DNA from: DASQFQ01 sp963730115
GTDB lineage: Bacteria > Actinomycetota > Thermoleophilia > Solirubrobacterales > Solirubrobacteraceae
NCBI GenBank assembly: GCA_963730115.1
Contig: CAVSQM010000010.1
Location: forward strand, 62,001-126,000
DNA length: 64,000 nucleotides
Direction: 5' to 3'
A program made the translations under genes and the position numbers. Shown in pieces: positions 50,438 to 58,298 of this stretch; the stretch's first letter is position 1; each line of letters starts with the position of its first letter. The notes beneath the pieces were generated by a model. That model did no database searches. It was not told where the DNA came from and saw nothing but the letters and a program-made list of their open reading frames with translations.

Positions 50438-51096
50438 AGCGCTGGCGGTCCTGCTGATCGCGCTGCTGGCGGTGGGCGGGGCCGTCCCGGTCGTCGACGC
50501 CAAGCCGAAGCCGACCAAGCAGCAGCAGCGCTGCCTGAAGGCGGCGAAGAAGCAGTACAAGAAGGCGAAGCAGGCGAGCCGAAAGCATTCGAAGGCGACG
50601 CGCAGGCGCGCGAGCATGAAGCGCGCGAAGGCGAAGCTGAAGCAGGCGCGCAAGCGCTGCCTGCGCCGCAAGACGACGGCTTCGCCCGGCACGCCCGGCG
50701 GGCCGGCGGGCGCCGCGCCCTCGGCGCCCGGAGCGCCCGCGCCTTCCACGCCGGACCCGACGCCCGACGATCCCGGCGGGCCGACGCTCCCCGACGACCC
50801 GTCCGGCGGCGGCCGCTCGATCCAGGTCCAGTCCGGCGAGTTCTACCTGCGGCTCTCGCGCGCGTCGGTGCTGGCGGGCGACGTGCGCGTCGAGTTCGAC
50901 AACTCCCGCGGCGAGGATCCGCACGACCTCAAGCTCGCCAAGGGCACGCGACCTCCACAGCTTCGACGAGCAGCCCTCGGGCGGCGTCACGGCCAAGACG
51001 CTGCACCTTTCGAAGGGCACCTGGCAGCTGTTCTGCGCCCTCCAGGACCACGCCGCGCGCGGGATGAGCGCCGAGCTGAAGGTCACCGCGGGCTGA
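50434..51096 (+). CDS. Secreted cupredoxin-like protein with Lys-rich spacer (frameshifted here)
   Basis: Reconstructed at 220 residues. A signal peptide (MKRLAVLLIALLAVGGAVPV) is followed by a Lys/Arg-rich helical spacer (KKQYKKAKQASRKHSKATRR) and a Pro linker. The C-terminal domain has FYLRLSRASVLAGDVRVEFD, PHDLKLA and WQLFCALQDHAARGMSAELK. His in PHDL, then Cys, His and Met spaced C-x4-H-x4-M, are the type-1 copper ligands of plastocyanin/azurin-like proteins. One missing base near 50440 and one extra near 50950 disturb the frame and cancel in length. The start overlaps the DUF1501 stop, so electron transfer linked to the DUF1501 protein is a fair guess. Confidence 0.78.
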
Positions 51097-51127
51097 GGCC
51101 CGCGCCGGTTCCGTCGGGCGCGGCGGC

Positions 51128-51133
51128 TAGCTT
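51128..51133 (+). promoter_or_regulatory. -10 box of the helicase gene
   Basis: TAGCTT ends 12 bases before the ATG at 51146, with no ribosome site between. Confidence 0.35.
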
Positions 51134-51145
51134 GCGCCGCCGTTC

Positions 51146-52750
51146 ATGCCGGTCCGCACGCTCCCCGCGTGGCCCGCCGGCCGCCCTCTGCGTTCCTGGC
51201 AGGAGGAGGCCGTCGCGGCCGTGCTCGCCCATCCCCAGCGCTCCTTCCTCGCCTCCGCGACGCCCGCGGCGGGCAAGACGACGTTCGGGCTGCACGTCGC
51301 GCACCGGATGCTGGCCGAGGGCCGGGTCGGGCGCGTCTGCATCGTCGCGCCGACCACCCACATCGCCCGCCAGTGGGCCGCCGACGCCGCCCGCTACGGG
51401 CTCGACGTCGAGCCCAACCGCCCCAACGCGGCCGGGCCCGAGCCGCGCGACCGCCACGGCGTCGCGGTGACCTACCAGACGCTCGCGGCCGGCCCGAAGG
51501 TCCACCGGCGGCGCTGCGAGGACGTGCCGACGCTCCTGCTCGCCGACGAGCCGCACCACATGGGCGACCAGGCCGCGTGGGGCCGCAGCGCGCAGGCCGC
51601 GTTCGAGGGCGCGCGCTTCCGCCTGCTGCTGTCCGGCACCCCGTTCCGCTCCGACAACACGCCGATCCCGTGGATCGCCTACGACGAGGACGGCGTCTCG
51701 CGCGCCGACTACGCGTACGGCTACACCGACGCGCTGCTCGACGGCGTCTGCCGCCCGGTGACGTTCCACACCTACGACGGCGACATGGAGTGGATGTCCG
51801 ACGGCCGCCGCCGGCGCGCGGACTTCTCGGTCGGCCTGCCCGCCGCCGAGGCCGCCCGCCGCCTCCGCACCGCGCTCGATCCCGAGGGCGACTGGATCAC
51901 GCAGGTGCTGCGCGACGCCGACGCCCGACTGACCGATCTGCGCGCCGGCCCGCACCGCGACGCCGGCGGGCTCGTGGTGGCGATCGACATGGAGCACGCC
52001 GACCGGCTCGCCGAGCGGCTGGCGCGGATCTCCGGCGAGCGGCCGGAGATCGTGACGTCCGAGACGGCGGGCGCCTCGGAGCGGATCGCGCGCTTCGCCG
52101 CCGGCAGCGGCCGTTGGCTGGTCTCGGTGCTGATGGTCTCCGAGGGCGTCGACGTGCCGCGGCTGCGGGTCGGCGTCTACGCGACGACGGCGCGCACCGA
52201 GCTGTTCTTCCGCCAGGTGGTCGGGCGCTTCGTGCGGCGGACGCCGGCGCCGCGCGAGCAGATGTCGCACGTCTTCCTCGCCTCCGACCCGCGGCTCAAG
52301 CAGCTCGCCGCCCAGATCGAGGAGGAGCGCAACCACGCGCTCGAGCAGCTGGCCGAGGGCGAGGCGGTGGCCGAGCAGCGCGAGCGCGCGGAGGCCACCG
52401 AGGCGTTCCGCGCCCTGTGGTCGAGCGCCCGCCGCGACGACGACGTGCTCCAGACCACGGCGCCCGGCGAGGCGCTGCAGCTGTTCGCCGACGCCGCGCC
52501 CGCCGCGGCGCCCGCTCCGGTCCTGACCACCACGGCGCCGGTCATCGAGTCGCGGCAGGACCGCCGCGAGCAGCTGCGCGACGAGCGCCGCGCCCTCGTC
52601 GCCGCCGTGTCCCGCCGCACCGGGGAGTCGCACCGGGTCATCCACGGGCGCGTCAACCGCGAGACGGGCGCCCGCTCGGTGACCGCGGCGAGCGTCGAGC
52701 AGCTCGAGCGCGGCAACCGCCTGCTCGAGCGCCAGGCCAAGCGTCGATAG
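51146..52750 (+). CDS. Superfamily 2 DEAD/DEAH-type helicase
   Basis: A 534-residue SF2 ATPase of the restriction-helicase (ResIII) type. The Q-like start is LRSWQEEAVAAVL. Motif I is ATPAAGKTT, Ia IVAPTTHIARQW, II LLADEPHHMGD (DEPH), III LLLSGTPFRSD, V VSEGVDVPRLRVGVYAT and VI FFRQVVGRFVRR. After the two RecA domains there is an Ala-rich, charged C-terminal region (about 390-534) without a clear domain. It is close to phage or plasmid and stand-alone XPB-like helicases. No restriction, methylase or nuclease gene is adjacent, so a defence role is only a possibility; DNA repair is as likely. Confidence 0.85.
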   Translation: MPVRTLPAWPAGRPLRSWQEEAVAAVLAHPQRSFLASATPAAGKTTFGLHVAHRMLAEGRVGRVCIVAPTTHIARQWAADAARYGLDVEPNRPNAAGPEPRDRHGVAVTYQTLAAGPKVHRRRCEDVPTLLLADEPHHMGDQAAWGRSAQAAFEGARFRLLLSGTPFRSDNTPIPWIAYDEDGVSRADYAYGYTDALLDGVCRPVTFHTYDGDMEWMSDGRRRRADFSVGLPAAEAARRLRTALDPEGDWITQVLRDADARLTDLRAGPHRDAGGLVVAIDMEHADRLAERLARISGERPEIVTSETAGASERIARFAAGSGRWLVSVLMVSEGVDVPRLRVGVYATTARTELFFRQVVGRFVRRTPAPREQMSHVFLASDPRLKQLAAQIEEERNHALEQLAEGEAVAEQRERAEATEAFRALWSSARRDDDVLQTTAPGEALQLFADAAPAAAPAPVLTTTAPVIESRQDRREQLRDERRALVAAVSRRTGESHRVIHGRVNRETGARSVTAASVEQLERGNRLLERQAKRR

Positions 52751-52760
52751 CCTCCGCGCC

Positions 52761-53051
52761 ATGGCGGACGACGACGGACTCGACGCGCTCTCCTCGAAGG
52801 AGCTCCACGACATGGCGGTGAAGCGGGCGCGGCGGCACCTCGACGCGAAGTTCTTCTACCGGATGATGAAGCTGCTCCCGGTCGCCGAGAGCGCCGCCGG
52901 CCAGTACGAGAAGTCGGACGACGACATGCTGCGCCTGAGCGCGCACTTCGACGACATCAGCGATTCCGGCAAGGGCGAGGTCGGCGACCTGATGCGGCCG
53001 TACTACCTCGAGTACCTGAGGGAGCACGGCGTCACCGCGGATGCTTCCTGA
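52761..53051 (+). CDS. Small acidic protein, function unknown
   Basis: A 96-residue, mostly helical protein (MADDDGLDALSSKELHDMAV, RRHLDAKFFYRMMKLLPVAE, DMLRLSAHFDDISDSGKGEV). It lies ten bases after the helicase stop and overlaps the PPOX gene by 11 bases, so it is part of a three-gene run. Codon bias supports a real gene. No domain is recognised. The acidic N-terminus and Tyr/Leu-rich end (MRPYYLEYLREHG) could be a partner-binding helix bundle. Confidence 0.6.
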   Translation: MADDDGLDALSSKELHDMAVKRARRHLDAKFFYRMMKLLPVAESAAGQYEKSDDDMLRLSAHFDDISDSGKGEVGDLMRPYYLEYLREHGVTADAS

Positions 53052-53424
53052 CTGGCCGGAGGGCACCGTCGCGGTGCTGTCCACGGCCGGGCCACACGCG
53101 ATCCCCGTCTCCACCGCCACTCGCGCGGGCGACGCGACGATCCACCTCGCACTCGCCCATTCACGCGACTCGCTGGCCCGCCTGCGCGAGGAGCCGCGCT
53201 GCGCGCTGACGATCCTGGCTGCGGGCGTCGCCGTGACCGCGTACGGCGCCGCCACGGTGGTCGGGGAGGGCGAGCGCGTCGTCTACGTGCGGCTCGACGT
53301 CGACGACGTCCAGGACCACGACCAGCCGACGTTCGAGCTCGACGATGGCGTCCGCTGGCACTGGACCGACGACGACGCCGAGCGGGGCGACGCGGCGGTC
53401 CGCGAGCGCCTGCGGCAGCTCTAG
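53041..53424 (+). CDS. PPOX-class flavin-dependent protein
   Basis: A 127-residue split-barrel protein of the pyridoxamine-5'-phosphate-oxidase-like superfamily. It begins LPDWPEGTVAVLSTAGPHAI with PVSTATRAGDATIHLALAH, and continues SRDSLARLREEPRCALTILA and AVTAYGAATVVGEG. The SxDSxKxxNLxxNPR-type flavin-phosphate motif appears as SRDSLARLREEPR. It would bind FMN or F420, and small members reduce or sense diverse compounds. Its ATG overlaps the preceding gene by 11 bases. The stop overlaps the convergent GGDEF gene by four bases. Confidence 0.78.
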   Translation: MLPDWPEGTVAVLSTAGPHAIPVSTATRAGDATIHLALAHSRDSLARLREEPRCALTILAAGVAVTAYGAATVVGEGERVVYVRLDVDDVQDHDQPTFELDDGVRWHWTDDDAERGDAAVRERLRQL

Positions 53425-54897
53425 TCGGCGGCGATCGTCATGTCGCGCCCGGCCGACTTGGCGGCGGCGAGCGCGTCGGCGCAGCGGGCGAGCAGCAGGT
53501 CGGCGGGCTCCTCGCCGTCCCAGCGGGCGACGCCGGCCGAGGCGGTCTGGCCGCGCGGCGTGGAGGCACGGACGCGCTCGAGCACGTCGCACGCCTCGCC
53601 GAGCCCGCAGTCCGGGAGGAGCACGCCGAACTCGGCGCCCTCCAGGCGGGCGATCAGGTCGACCTCGCGCAGCTGCGCGCGCCAGGCGGACGAGGACTCC
53701 TTGACCAGGCGGTCGCCCTCCTGCTCGCCGCGGAGCATGTTGAACGCGCTCAGGTGGTCGAGGTCGATGACGGCGATCGAGACCGGCGCCTCGGAGCGGC
53801 GGGCGCGCGCGAGCTCGCGCGGCAGCTCGTCGTCCCAGGTCCGGCGGGTGCCGAGGCCGGTCAGCGGGTCCGACAGCGCGAGCGCGCCGACGCGCGAGCG
53901 CAGCTCCTCGCGCTCGATCGCCACCGCGGCCTGGGCGGCCAGCAGCGCGAGCATGTCGGCGACCGCGTCGGGGATCGAGTCGACCGCGTGGCGCCAGATC
54001 AGGATCAGCACGCCGGCGATCTGGTCGCCGCGCAGCACCGGCTCGAACAGCGCCGAGCGCGCGCCGGTCGCCTCCACCAGCGGCGCCGCGAGCGCCGGGT
54101 GGGCGCGCGCGTCGGCCACGAAGTAGCTCTGGCGCGAGGTGAAGGCGCGGCTGCCGTACTCCGACTCCGGCCGCGGCTGGATCGTCACCGGCGCGATGTC
54201 GACGCCGACCATCGCCGTCGAGACGAACTCGCGGCCCGACGGCTCGAGCAGGAACGCGACCGGCGAGGAGGTGACCTCGCAGGCGGCGCGGCAGACGGCC
54301 GGGCGGGCGTCGCGGCTGCCCGGACAGCGCCTTGGTGACGCGGCCGAGCGCGGCCAGCCCGCGCGCGTGCTCGCGCAGCGTCTCCGACATCCGCTGCAGG
54401 TCGCGCGTGGAGCTCTCGCGCTCGAGCTCGGACGACAGCACGCGGGCGAGCACCGCGAACAGCTGCTCGTCGGCGTCGCTGAAGCGCGACGGCGTCCGCG
54501 ACAGCGCGGCGAGGCTGCCGACCCGGGTCTGGTCGGAGAGCTCGAGCGGGACGCCGAGGTAGGAGACGGCGCCGAGCTGCTGCTGGATGTCGAGCGTCGC
54601 GTAGGCGGGGTGGGCGGCGAGGTCGTCGCAGCGGCGCGGGCCCATGTCGTCGGCCATGCGGCCGCAGTAGGAGTCGCGCAGCGGCGTCGCCTGGTTGGCC
54701 TGCAGGCCGAAGGTCTCGCCCCCGCGGGTGTCGACGATGCGGTGCACGTTGTGGCCGCGGTCGAGGTGGGAGAGGAAGAGCGTGGCGTCGGGCAGGTGCG
54801 ACTCGAGCAGGTCGAGCACCGAACGCGTGGCGTCCGCGAACGACCGGTAGGAGGCGGTCGTGGCGACCGAGGCGGCCTGGATGGCTCCGACGTCCAT
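53421..54897 (-). CDS. GAF-GAF-GGDEF protein with degenerate active site (frameshifted here)
   Basis: Reconstructed at 491 residues. The first GAF-like domain (about 15-165) includes DATLFLSHLDRGHNVHRIVD and LGVPLELSDQTRVGSLAAL. The second (about 195-320) includes LIWRHAVDSIPDAVADMLAL. The GGDEF domain starts DPLTGLGTRRTWDDELPREL, but the signature reads RLEGAEFGVLLPD, so GGDEF is EGAEF. The loss of the first Gly and of the acidic third residue should abolish or greatly weaken diguanylate cyclase activity. One extra G at 54319-54321 breaks the frame at KALSGSRDARPAVC. GGAGGG precedes the ATG. It may act as a c-di-GMP or GTP sensor. Confidence 0.8.
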
Positions 54898-54952
54898 GTG
54901 CCCTCCATTGTTGACGAAAAGCACGAGGAAGGGGGCCAGGCCCAGACGAAAG

Positions 54953-54958
54953 TACGAT
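54953..54958 (+). promoter_or_regulatory. -10 box of the FAH-family gene
   Basis: TACGAT ends eight bases before the ATG at 54967. The gene diverges from the GGDEF gene across about 70 bases. Confidence 0.4.
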
Positions 54959-54966
54959 GCCCCGCC

Positions 54967-55758
54967 ATGCGCCTGGCCACCTTTCTTACCCCGGACGGCA
55001 CCGAGCGCGCGGGGGAGGTCCGCGACGACGTCGTGGTCGCCCTCGCGGAGGGCTCCGTGCTCGACCGCCTCGCCTCCGGCGACACGACCGCCGCCACCGG
55101 CGAGGAGTTCGCGCTCGCCGACGTCACCCTGCTCGCCCCCGTCCCGCGCCCGCGGGCGATCTTCGGGATCGGGCTCAACTACGCGAAGCACGCCGCCGAG
55201 ACCGGCAAGGAGCCGCCCGAGCAGCCGATGGTGTTCATGAAGCTCCCGAGCTCGAGCGTCTCGGGCTTCGGCACCGTCGAGGTCCCCGCGGCGGCCGGCC
55301 AGCGGCTCGACTACGAGGCCGAGCTCGTCGTGGTCAGCGGGGGCGGCACGACGATCGCCGGCTACGCCGTCGCCGACGACCTCTCGGCCCGCGACCTCCA
55401 GAAGCGCGAGACCCAGTGGACGCGCGCCAAGGGCTTCGACGGCTCGTGCCCGTGGGGTCCGTGGATCACCACCGCCGACGAGGTCGAGGACGCGCAGGCG
55501 CTGCGGATCGGCTCACAGGTCAACGGCGAGGTGCGGCAGGACTCCTCGACGGCGGACCTGATCTTCGGCCCGCAGGCGCTGATCGACTTCCTCGCCGAGA
55601 CGATCACCCTCGAGCCCGGCGACATCGTGTTGACCGGCACGCCCGAGGGCGTCGGCCAGGCGATGGACCCGCCGCGCTTCCTGGCCGACGGCGACGTGGT
55701 GCGGATCGAGGTCGAGGCGCTCGGCGTGCTCGAGCACACGATCGCTGTGCGGGGCTAA
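54967..55758 (+). CDS. Fumarylacetoacetate hydrolase (FAH) family protein
   Basis: A 263-residue hydrolase/isomerase. The N-terminal cap is followed by the FAH core: PRAIFGIGLNYAKHAAETGK, PMVFMKLPSSSVSGFG, DYEAELVVVSG (metal-binding Glu pair), YAVADDLSARDLQKRETQWT and GFDGSCPWGPWITT. GDIVLTGTPEGVGQAMDPPR is the usual C-terminal block. Members hydrolyse fumarylpyruvate, acylpyruvates or 2-hydroxyhepta-2,4-diene-1,7-dioate in aromatic degradation, or decarboxylate oxaloacetate. No other pathway genes are adjacent, so the substrate is open. Palindromic element B begins three bases after its stop. Confidence 0.87.
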   Translation: MRLATFLTPDGTERAGEVRDDVVVALAEGSVLDRLASGDTTAATGEEFALADVTLLAPVPRPRAIFGIGLNYAKHAAETGKEPPEQPMVFMKLPSSSVSGFGTVEVPAAAGQRLDYEAELVVVSGGGTTIAGYAVADDLSARDLQKRETQWTRAKGFDGSCPWGPWITTADEVEDAQALRIGSQVNGEVRQDSSTADLIFGPQALIDFLAETITLEPGDIVLTGTPEGVGQAMDPPRFLADGDVVRIEVEALGVLEHTIAVRG

Positions 55759-55760
55759 GC

Positions 55761-55945
55761 GTCGGCGGCGGCGCCACCGAACGTCAACACCGGGCCGGGT
55801 AAGCGCGGGTTCGAACCGCCGCGGAGCCCACGAGTGTCGTCTCGATGGGCTGTGGGCCTATCGAGACGACTTTCGTGCCGCCCTGGCCTCGGACCCGTCT
55901 CCTACCCAGCCAGACCTTGACGTTCGGCGGCACTGCCGCGGACGC
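55761..55945. repeat. Copy B of a ~180-bp palindromic element
   Basis: Imperfect inverted repeat: left arm 55761-55845, 15-base loop, right arm 55861-55945. It shares with copy A the loop-proximal TCGAGACGACTTTCGTGCCG, the middle CCTACCCAGCCAG and the distal TTGACGTTC. The copies differ by scattered changes across the arms. As with copy A, it starts three bases after the stop of a forward gene and ends just before a convergent gene. Confidence 0.85.
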
Positions 55946-55952
55946 CAGAGTC

Positions 55953-56276
55953 CTACAACCCGAAGTAGCCCTTCGCGAGGCGGCGACCCTTCTTGCAGCG
56001 GACGGTCAGCCCCTGGTTCGGGTTGCGGCACACGTAGCCGTCGACCTTGATCTTTGGGCAGTAGCCGCCCGAGCAGCGGGACGAGGCCTTGTCGAACCAG
56101 CGGTCGATCAGCGCGATCCCGCGCTTGCAGCTGATCCGGCTCGTGGAGATCGTCGCCGCGGAGGTCTCGGAGCCCGACCCCACCGGGTGGCGGCCGCAGC
56201 GCGCCGCGGAGGCGCTGCTCGGCAGCAGCGCGGCGAGCGTCAGCACCGCGAGCCCGACGACCAGCGCGGGCCGCAT
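55953..56276 (-). CDS. Small secreted Cys-rich protein, function unknown
   Basis: A 107-residue exported protein. The signal peptide MRPALVVGLAVLTLAALLPS has cleavage near SASAARC. The mature 80 residues hold six cysteines (RCGRH, SRISCKRG, SRCSGGYCPKIK, GYVCRNPNQG, TVRCKKGRR), enough for three disulfides, and are basic. The pattern CxxGxxLIxxWF-type 'ISCKRGIALIDRWFDKA' resembles small secreted proteins seen in Thermoleophilia. Its ATG overlaps the clpP stop (TGATG), so it is cotranscribed with clpP. It could be a stress-linked envelope protein. Confidence 0.68.
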   Translation of the reverse strand: MRPALVVGLAVLTLAALLPSSASAARCGRHPVGSGSETSAATISTSRISCKRGIALIDRWFDKASSRCSGGYCPKIKVDGYVCRNPNQGLTVRCKKGRRLAKGYFGL

Positions 56277-56857
56277 CAGTGCTCGGAGATCACCCGGTCG
56301 ATCAGGCCGTACTCCTGCGCCTGATCGGCCTTGAAGAAGCGGTCGCGCTCCATGTCGTGGCGCACCTGCTCCTCCGGCTGGCCGGTGTGCTTCGAGTAGA
56401 TCTCGTCGATCCGCTTGCGCGTCTTGATGATCTCGGCGGCGTGGATCTCGATGTCCGTCGCCTGGCCCTCGAAGCCGGCCGACGGCTGGTGGATGAGGAT
56501 GCGCGAGTTCGGCAGCGCCATCCGCTTGCCGTGCGCGCCGCCGGTCAGCAGCAGCGAGCCCATCGACATGGCGATCCCGACCACCATCGTCGCCACGTCC
56601 GGCTTGATGAACTGCATCGTGTCGTAGATCGCGAGGCCGGCGTAGATCGAGCCACCCGGCGAGTTGATGTAGAGCGAGATGTCCTTGTCGGGGTCCTGCG
56701 ACTCGAGGTGCAGCATCTGCGCCACGACGAGGTTCGCGATCTGATCGTCGACGGGCGACCCGAGGAAGATGATGCGCTCGTTGAGCAGGCGCGAATAGAT
56801 GTCGAACTCGCGCTCGCCACGGGCGGTGCGCTCGATGACCATCGGAACCAGCGGCAT
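56276..56857 (-). CDS. clpP: ATP-dependent Clp protease proteolytic subunit
   Basis: A 193-residue serine peptidase. The catalytic triad is Ser98 (VGIAMSMGSLLL), His123 (RILIHQPSAGFEGQATD) and Asp172 (MERDRFFKADQA), with family blocks IIFLGSPVDDQIANLVVAQM and LYINSPGGSIYAGLAIYD. It forms the ClpP tetradecamer, fed by ClpX or ClpA/C, which are not in the window. There is no long propeptide. Actinobacteria usually have clpP1-clpP2-clpX; here clpP is single and followed by a secreted-protein gene, so it may be an extra copy. TAGCCT ends seven bases before the ATG. Confidence 0.95.
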   Translation of the reverse strand: MPLVPMVIERTARGEREFDIYSRLLNERIIFLGSPVDDQIANLVVAQMLHLESQDPDKDISLYINSPGGSIYAGLAIYDTMQFIKPDVATMVVGIAMSMGSLLLTGGAHGKRMALPNSRILIHQPSAGFEGQATDIEIHAAEIIKTRKRIDEIYSKHTGQPEEQVRHDMERDRFFKADQAQEYGLIDRVISEH

Positions 56858-56864
56858 GACCCGC

Positions 56865-56870
56865 AGGCTA
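56865..56870 (-). promoter_or_regulatory. -10 box of clpP
   Basis: The reverse strand reads TAGCCT and ends seven bases before the ATG at 56857, predicting a leaderless clpP mRNA. Confidence 0.4.
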
Positions 56871-56884
56871 GCGGGCGGCGGCGC

Positions 56885-57472
56885 TCAGGCCGGGCTGAGG
56901 GTGCCTGCCCGGCGTGGCCGCAGCCGCCCGAGCAGGCGCTCGACGCGGCGGGTGAAGCGCCGGCGGTCGAGCCTGAGCGTGTCGCGGACGTCGGCCGCGG
57001 GGGTGCGGTCGACGAGCATCGCGAGCAGCGCGAGGTCGTCGCTCTCGACCCGCGCCGCGGCCGCGCGCAGCTGCCCGGGGGTGAGGGGCGGCAGCGCGGT
57101 CCGGCCGCGGGCGACGAGGCGCAGCGCCTCGAACAGCTCCTCGGGCGTGGCCTGCTTGTCGACGATGCCGTCGGCGCCCGCGACCCGCAGCGCGACCTCG
57201 AGCGCGGGGTCGGACGCCTCGGTGTAGGCGACCACGCGCGGGCCGCCGTCGGCGGTGATGCGCCGGGAAAGCTGCAAGCCATCGCCGACGCCGAGGAGCG
57301 GCTCGAGCAGGACGATGTCGGGCGCGCCGCGCGCGACAAGCTCAAGCGCCTCGTCCGCCGTGCCGGCGGAGCCAACGGGCACGAGTCCGGGCTCGTGCCG
57401 CAGCAGGGCGCAGAGCCCGGCGCGAACGGCCGGCTGGGGGTCGACGATGGCGATGCGGGTCACGTCCGGCAC
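56885..57472 (-). CDS. Atypical response regulator (Asp replaced by Glu)
   Basis: A 195-residue protein. The receiver domain (1-120) reads RIAIVDPQPAVRAGLCALL with only one of the two metal-binding acidic residues (Asp11). The phosphoacceptor position in PDIVLLEPLLGVGDG is Glu57 instead of Asp. Lys106 (GIVDKQATPEEL) is kept. Glu at this site mimics phosphorylation, so the protein may be permanently active or may bind other ligands. The C-terminal domain (LTPGQLRAAAARVESDDLAL and DTLRLDRRRFTRRVERLLGR) looks like a degenerate NarL helix-turn-helix. No kinase is adjacent. It lies 27 bases upstream of clpP's start on the same strand and might control it. Confidence 0.78.
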   Translation of the reverse strand: MPDVTRIAIVDPQPAVRAGLCALLRHEPGLVPVGSAGTADEALELVARGAPDIVLLEPLLGVGDGLQLSRRITADGGPRVVAYTEASDPALEVALRVAGADGIVDKQATPEELFEALRLVARGRTALPPLTPGQLRAAAARVESDDLALLAMLVDRTPAADVRDTLRLDRRRFTRRVERLLGRLRPRRAGTLSPA

Positions 57473-57515
57473 GTTCCCAGCCGACCCTTAAGACCTCCTG
57501 AACTTCGGCCATGAA

Positions 57516-57521
57516 TACCGT
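57516..57521 (+). promoter_or_regulatory. -10 box of the orphan ABC ATPase gene
   Basis: TACCGT ends six bases before the ATG at 57528. Confidence 0.4.
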
Positions 57522-57527
57522 GAAAAC

Positions 57528-58298
57528 ATGCCCGCCCGCCCAGTGACACCCACACCCGCCCTGGAACTCCAAAGCCTTACCAAGCGGTACGACGACGGGC
57601 TGCTCGCGCTCGACCATGTCGACCTCGTCGTGCCGGCGGGCGAGTTCTTCGGCCTGCTCGGCCCCAACGGGGCCGGCAAGACGACGCTGATCTCCGCCGT
57701 CTGCAACCTCATCCGCACGACGAGCGGCGAGGCGCACGTGTTCGGCCACCCGAGCGGCTGCACCGAGGCGCGTCGCCTGATCGGCCTCGCCGAGCAGGAC
57801 ATCAACCTCGACCGCTTCCTCGACGTCGAGGAGACGCTCGTCTACCACGGCGGCTACTACGGCATGAGCCGCGCCGACGCCCGCCGCCGCGCCGGCGAGA
57901 TGATGGACGTCTTCGACCTGCGCGCGAAGGCCACCACCCGCGCGCCGAAGCTCTCCGGCGGCATGCGCCGCCGCCTCCTGCTCGCCCGCGCGCTCATGCA
58001 CGAGCCGCGCCTGGTCATCCTCGACGAGCCGACCGCCGGCGTCGACTTCGAGCTCCGCCTCGAGCTGTGGCGCTACATCCGCCGCCTGCACTCCGAGGGC
58101 ACGACGATCCTCCTCACCACGCACTACCTCGAGGAGGCCGAGGAGCTGTGCGAGGACATCGCGCTGATCCGCGACGGCCGCATCATCGCCCGCGACTCCG
58201 CCGACGGCCTGCGCACCACCTACGGCGCCGTGTCGCTCGCCGACGTCTACGTCAAGGCGATGGCGACCTTGCCGAGCACCGAGCCGCTCTCCAGGTAG
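57528..58298 (+). CDS. ABC transporter ATP-binding protein (orphan)
   Basis: A 256-residue ABC ATPase. Walker A is GLLGPNGAGKTTLISAV, the signature LSGGMRRRLLLARAL, Walker B LVILDEPTAGVDFELRLELW, and the switch His is in TTHYLEEAEELCED. The sequence is closest in style to ABC-2 exporters such as YadG. No permease gene follows: the next gene is convergent (51-base overlap) and unrelated. The partner is therefore encoded elsewhere, or has been lost. The ATG is chosen because a -10 box lies just upstream and the domain starts at about residue 11. Confidence 0.85.
   Translation: MPARPVTPTPALELQSLTKRYDDGLLALDHVDLVVPAGEFFGLLGPNGAGKTTLISAVCNLIRTTSGEAHVFGHPSGCTEARRLIGLAEQDINLDRFLDVEETLVYHGGYYGMSRADARRRAGEMMDVFDLRAKATTRAPKLSGGMRRRLLLARALMHEPRLVILDEPTAGVDFELRLELWRYIRRLHSEGTTILLTTHYLEEAEELCEDIALIRDGRIIARDSADGLRTTYGAVSLADVYVKAMATLPSTEPLSR

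Noticed and set aside
51146..53424. Helicase, small protein and PPOX protein as a defence system
   Set aside because: There is no nuclease, methylase or other effector, and the PPOX protein is a common enzyme. The overlap suggests cotranscription but not a defence function.
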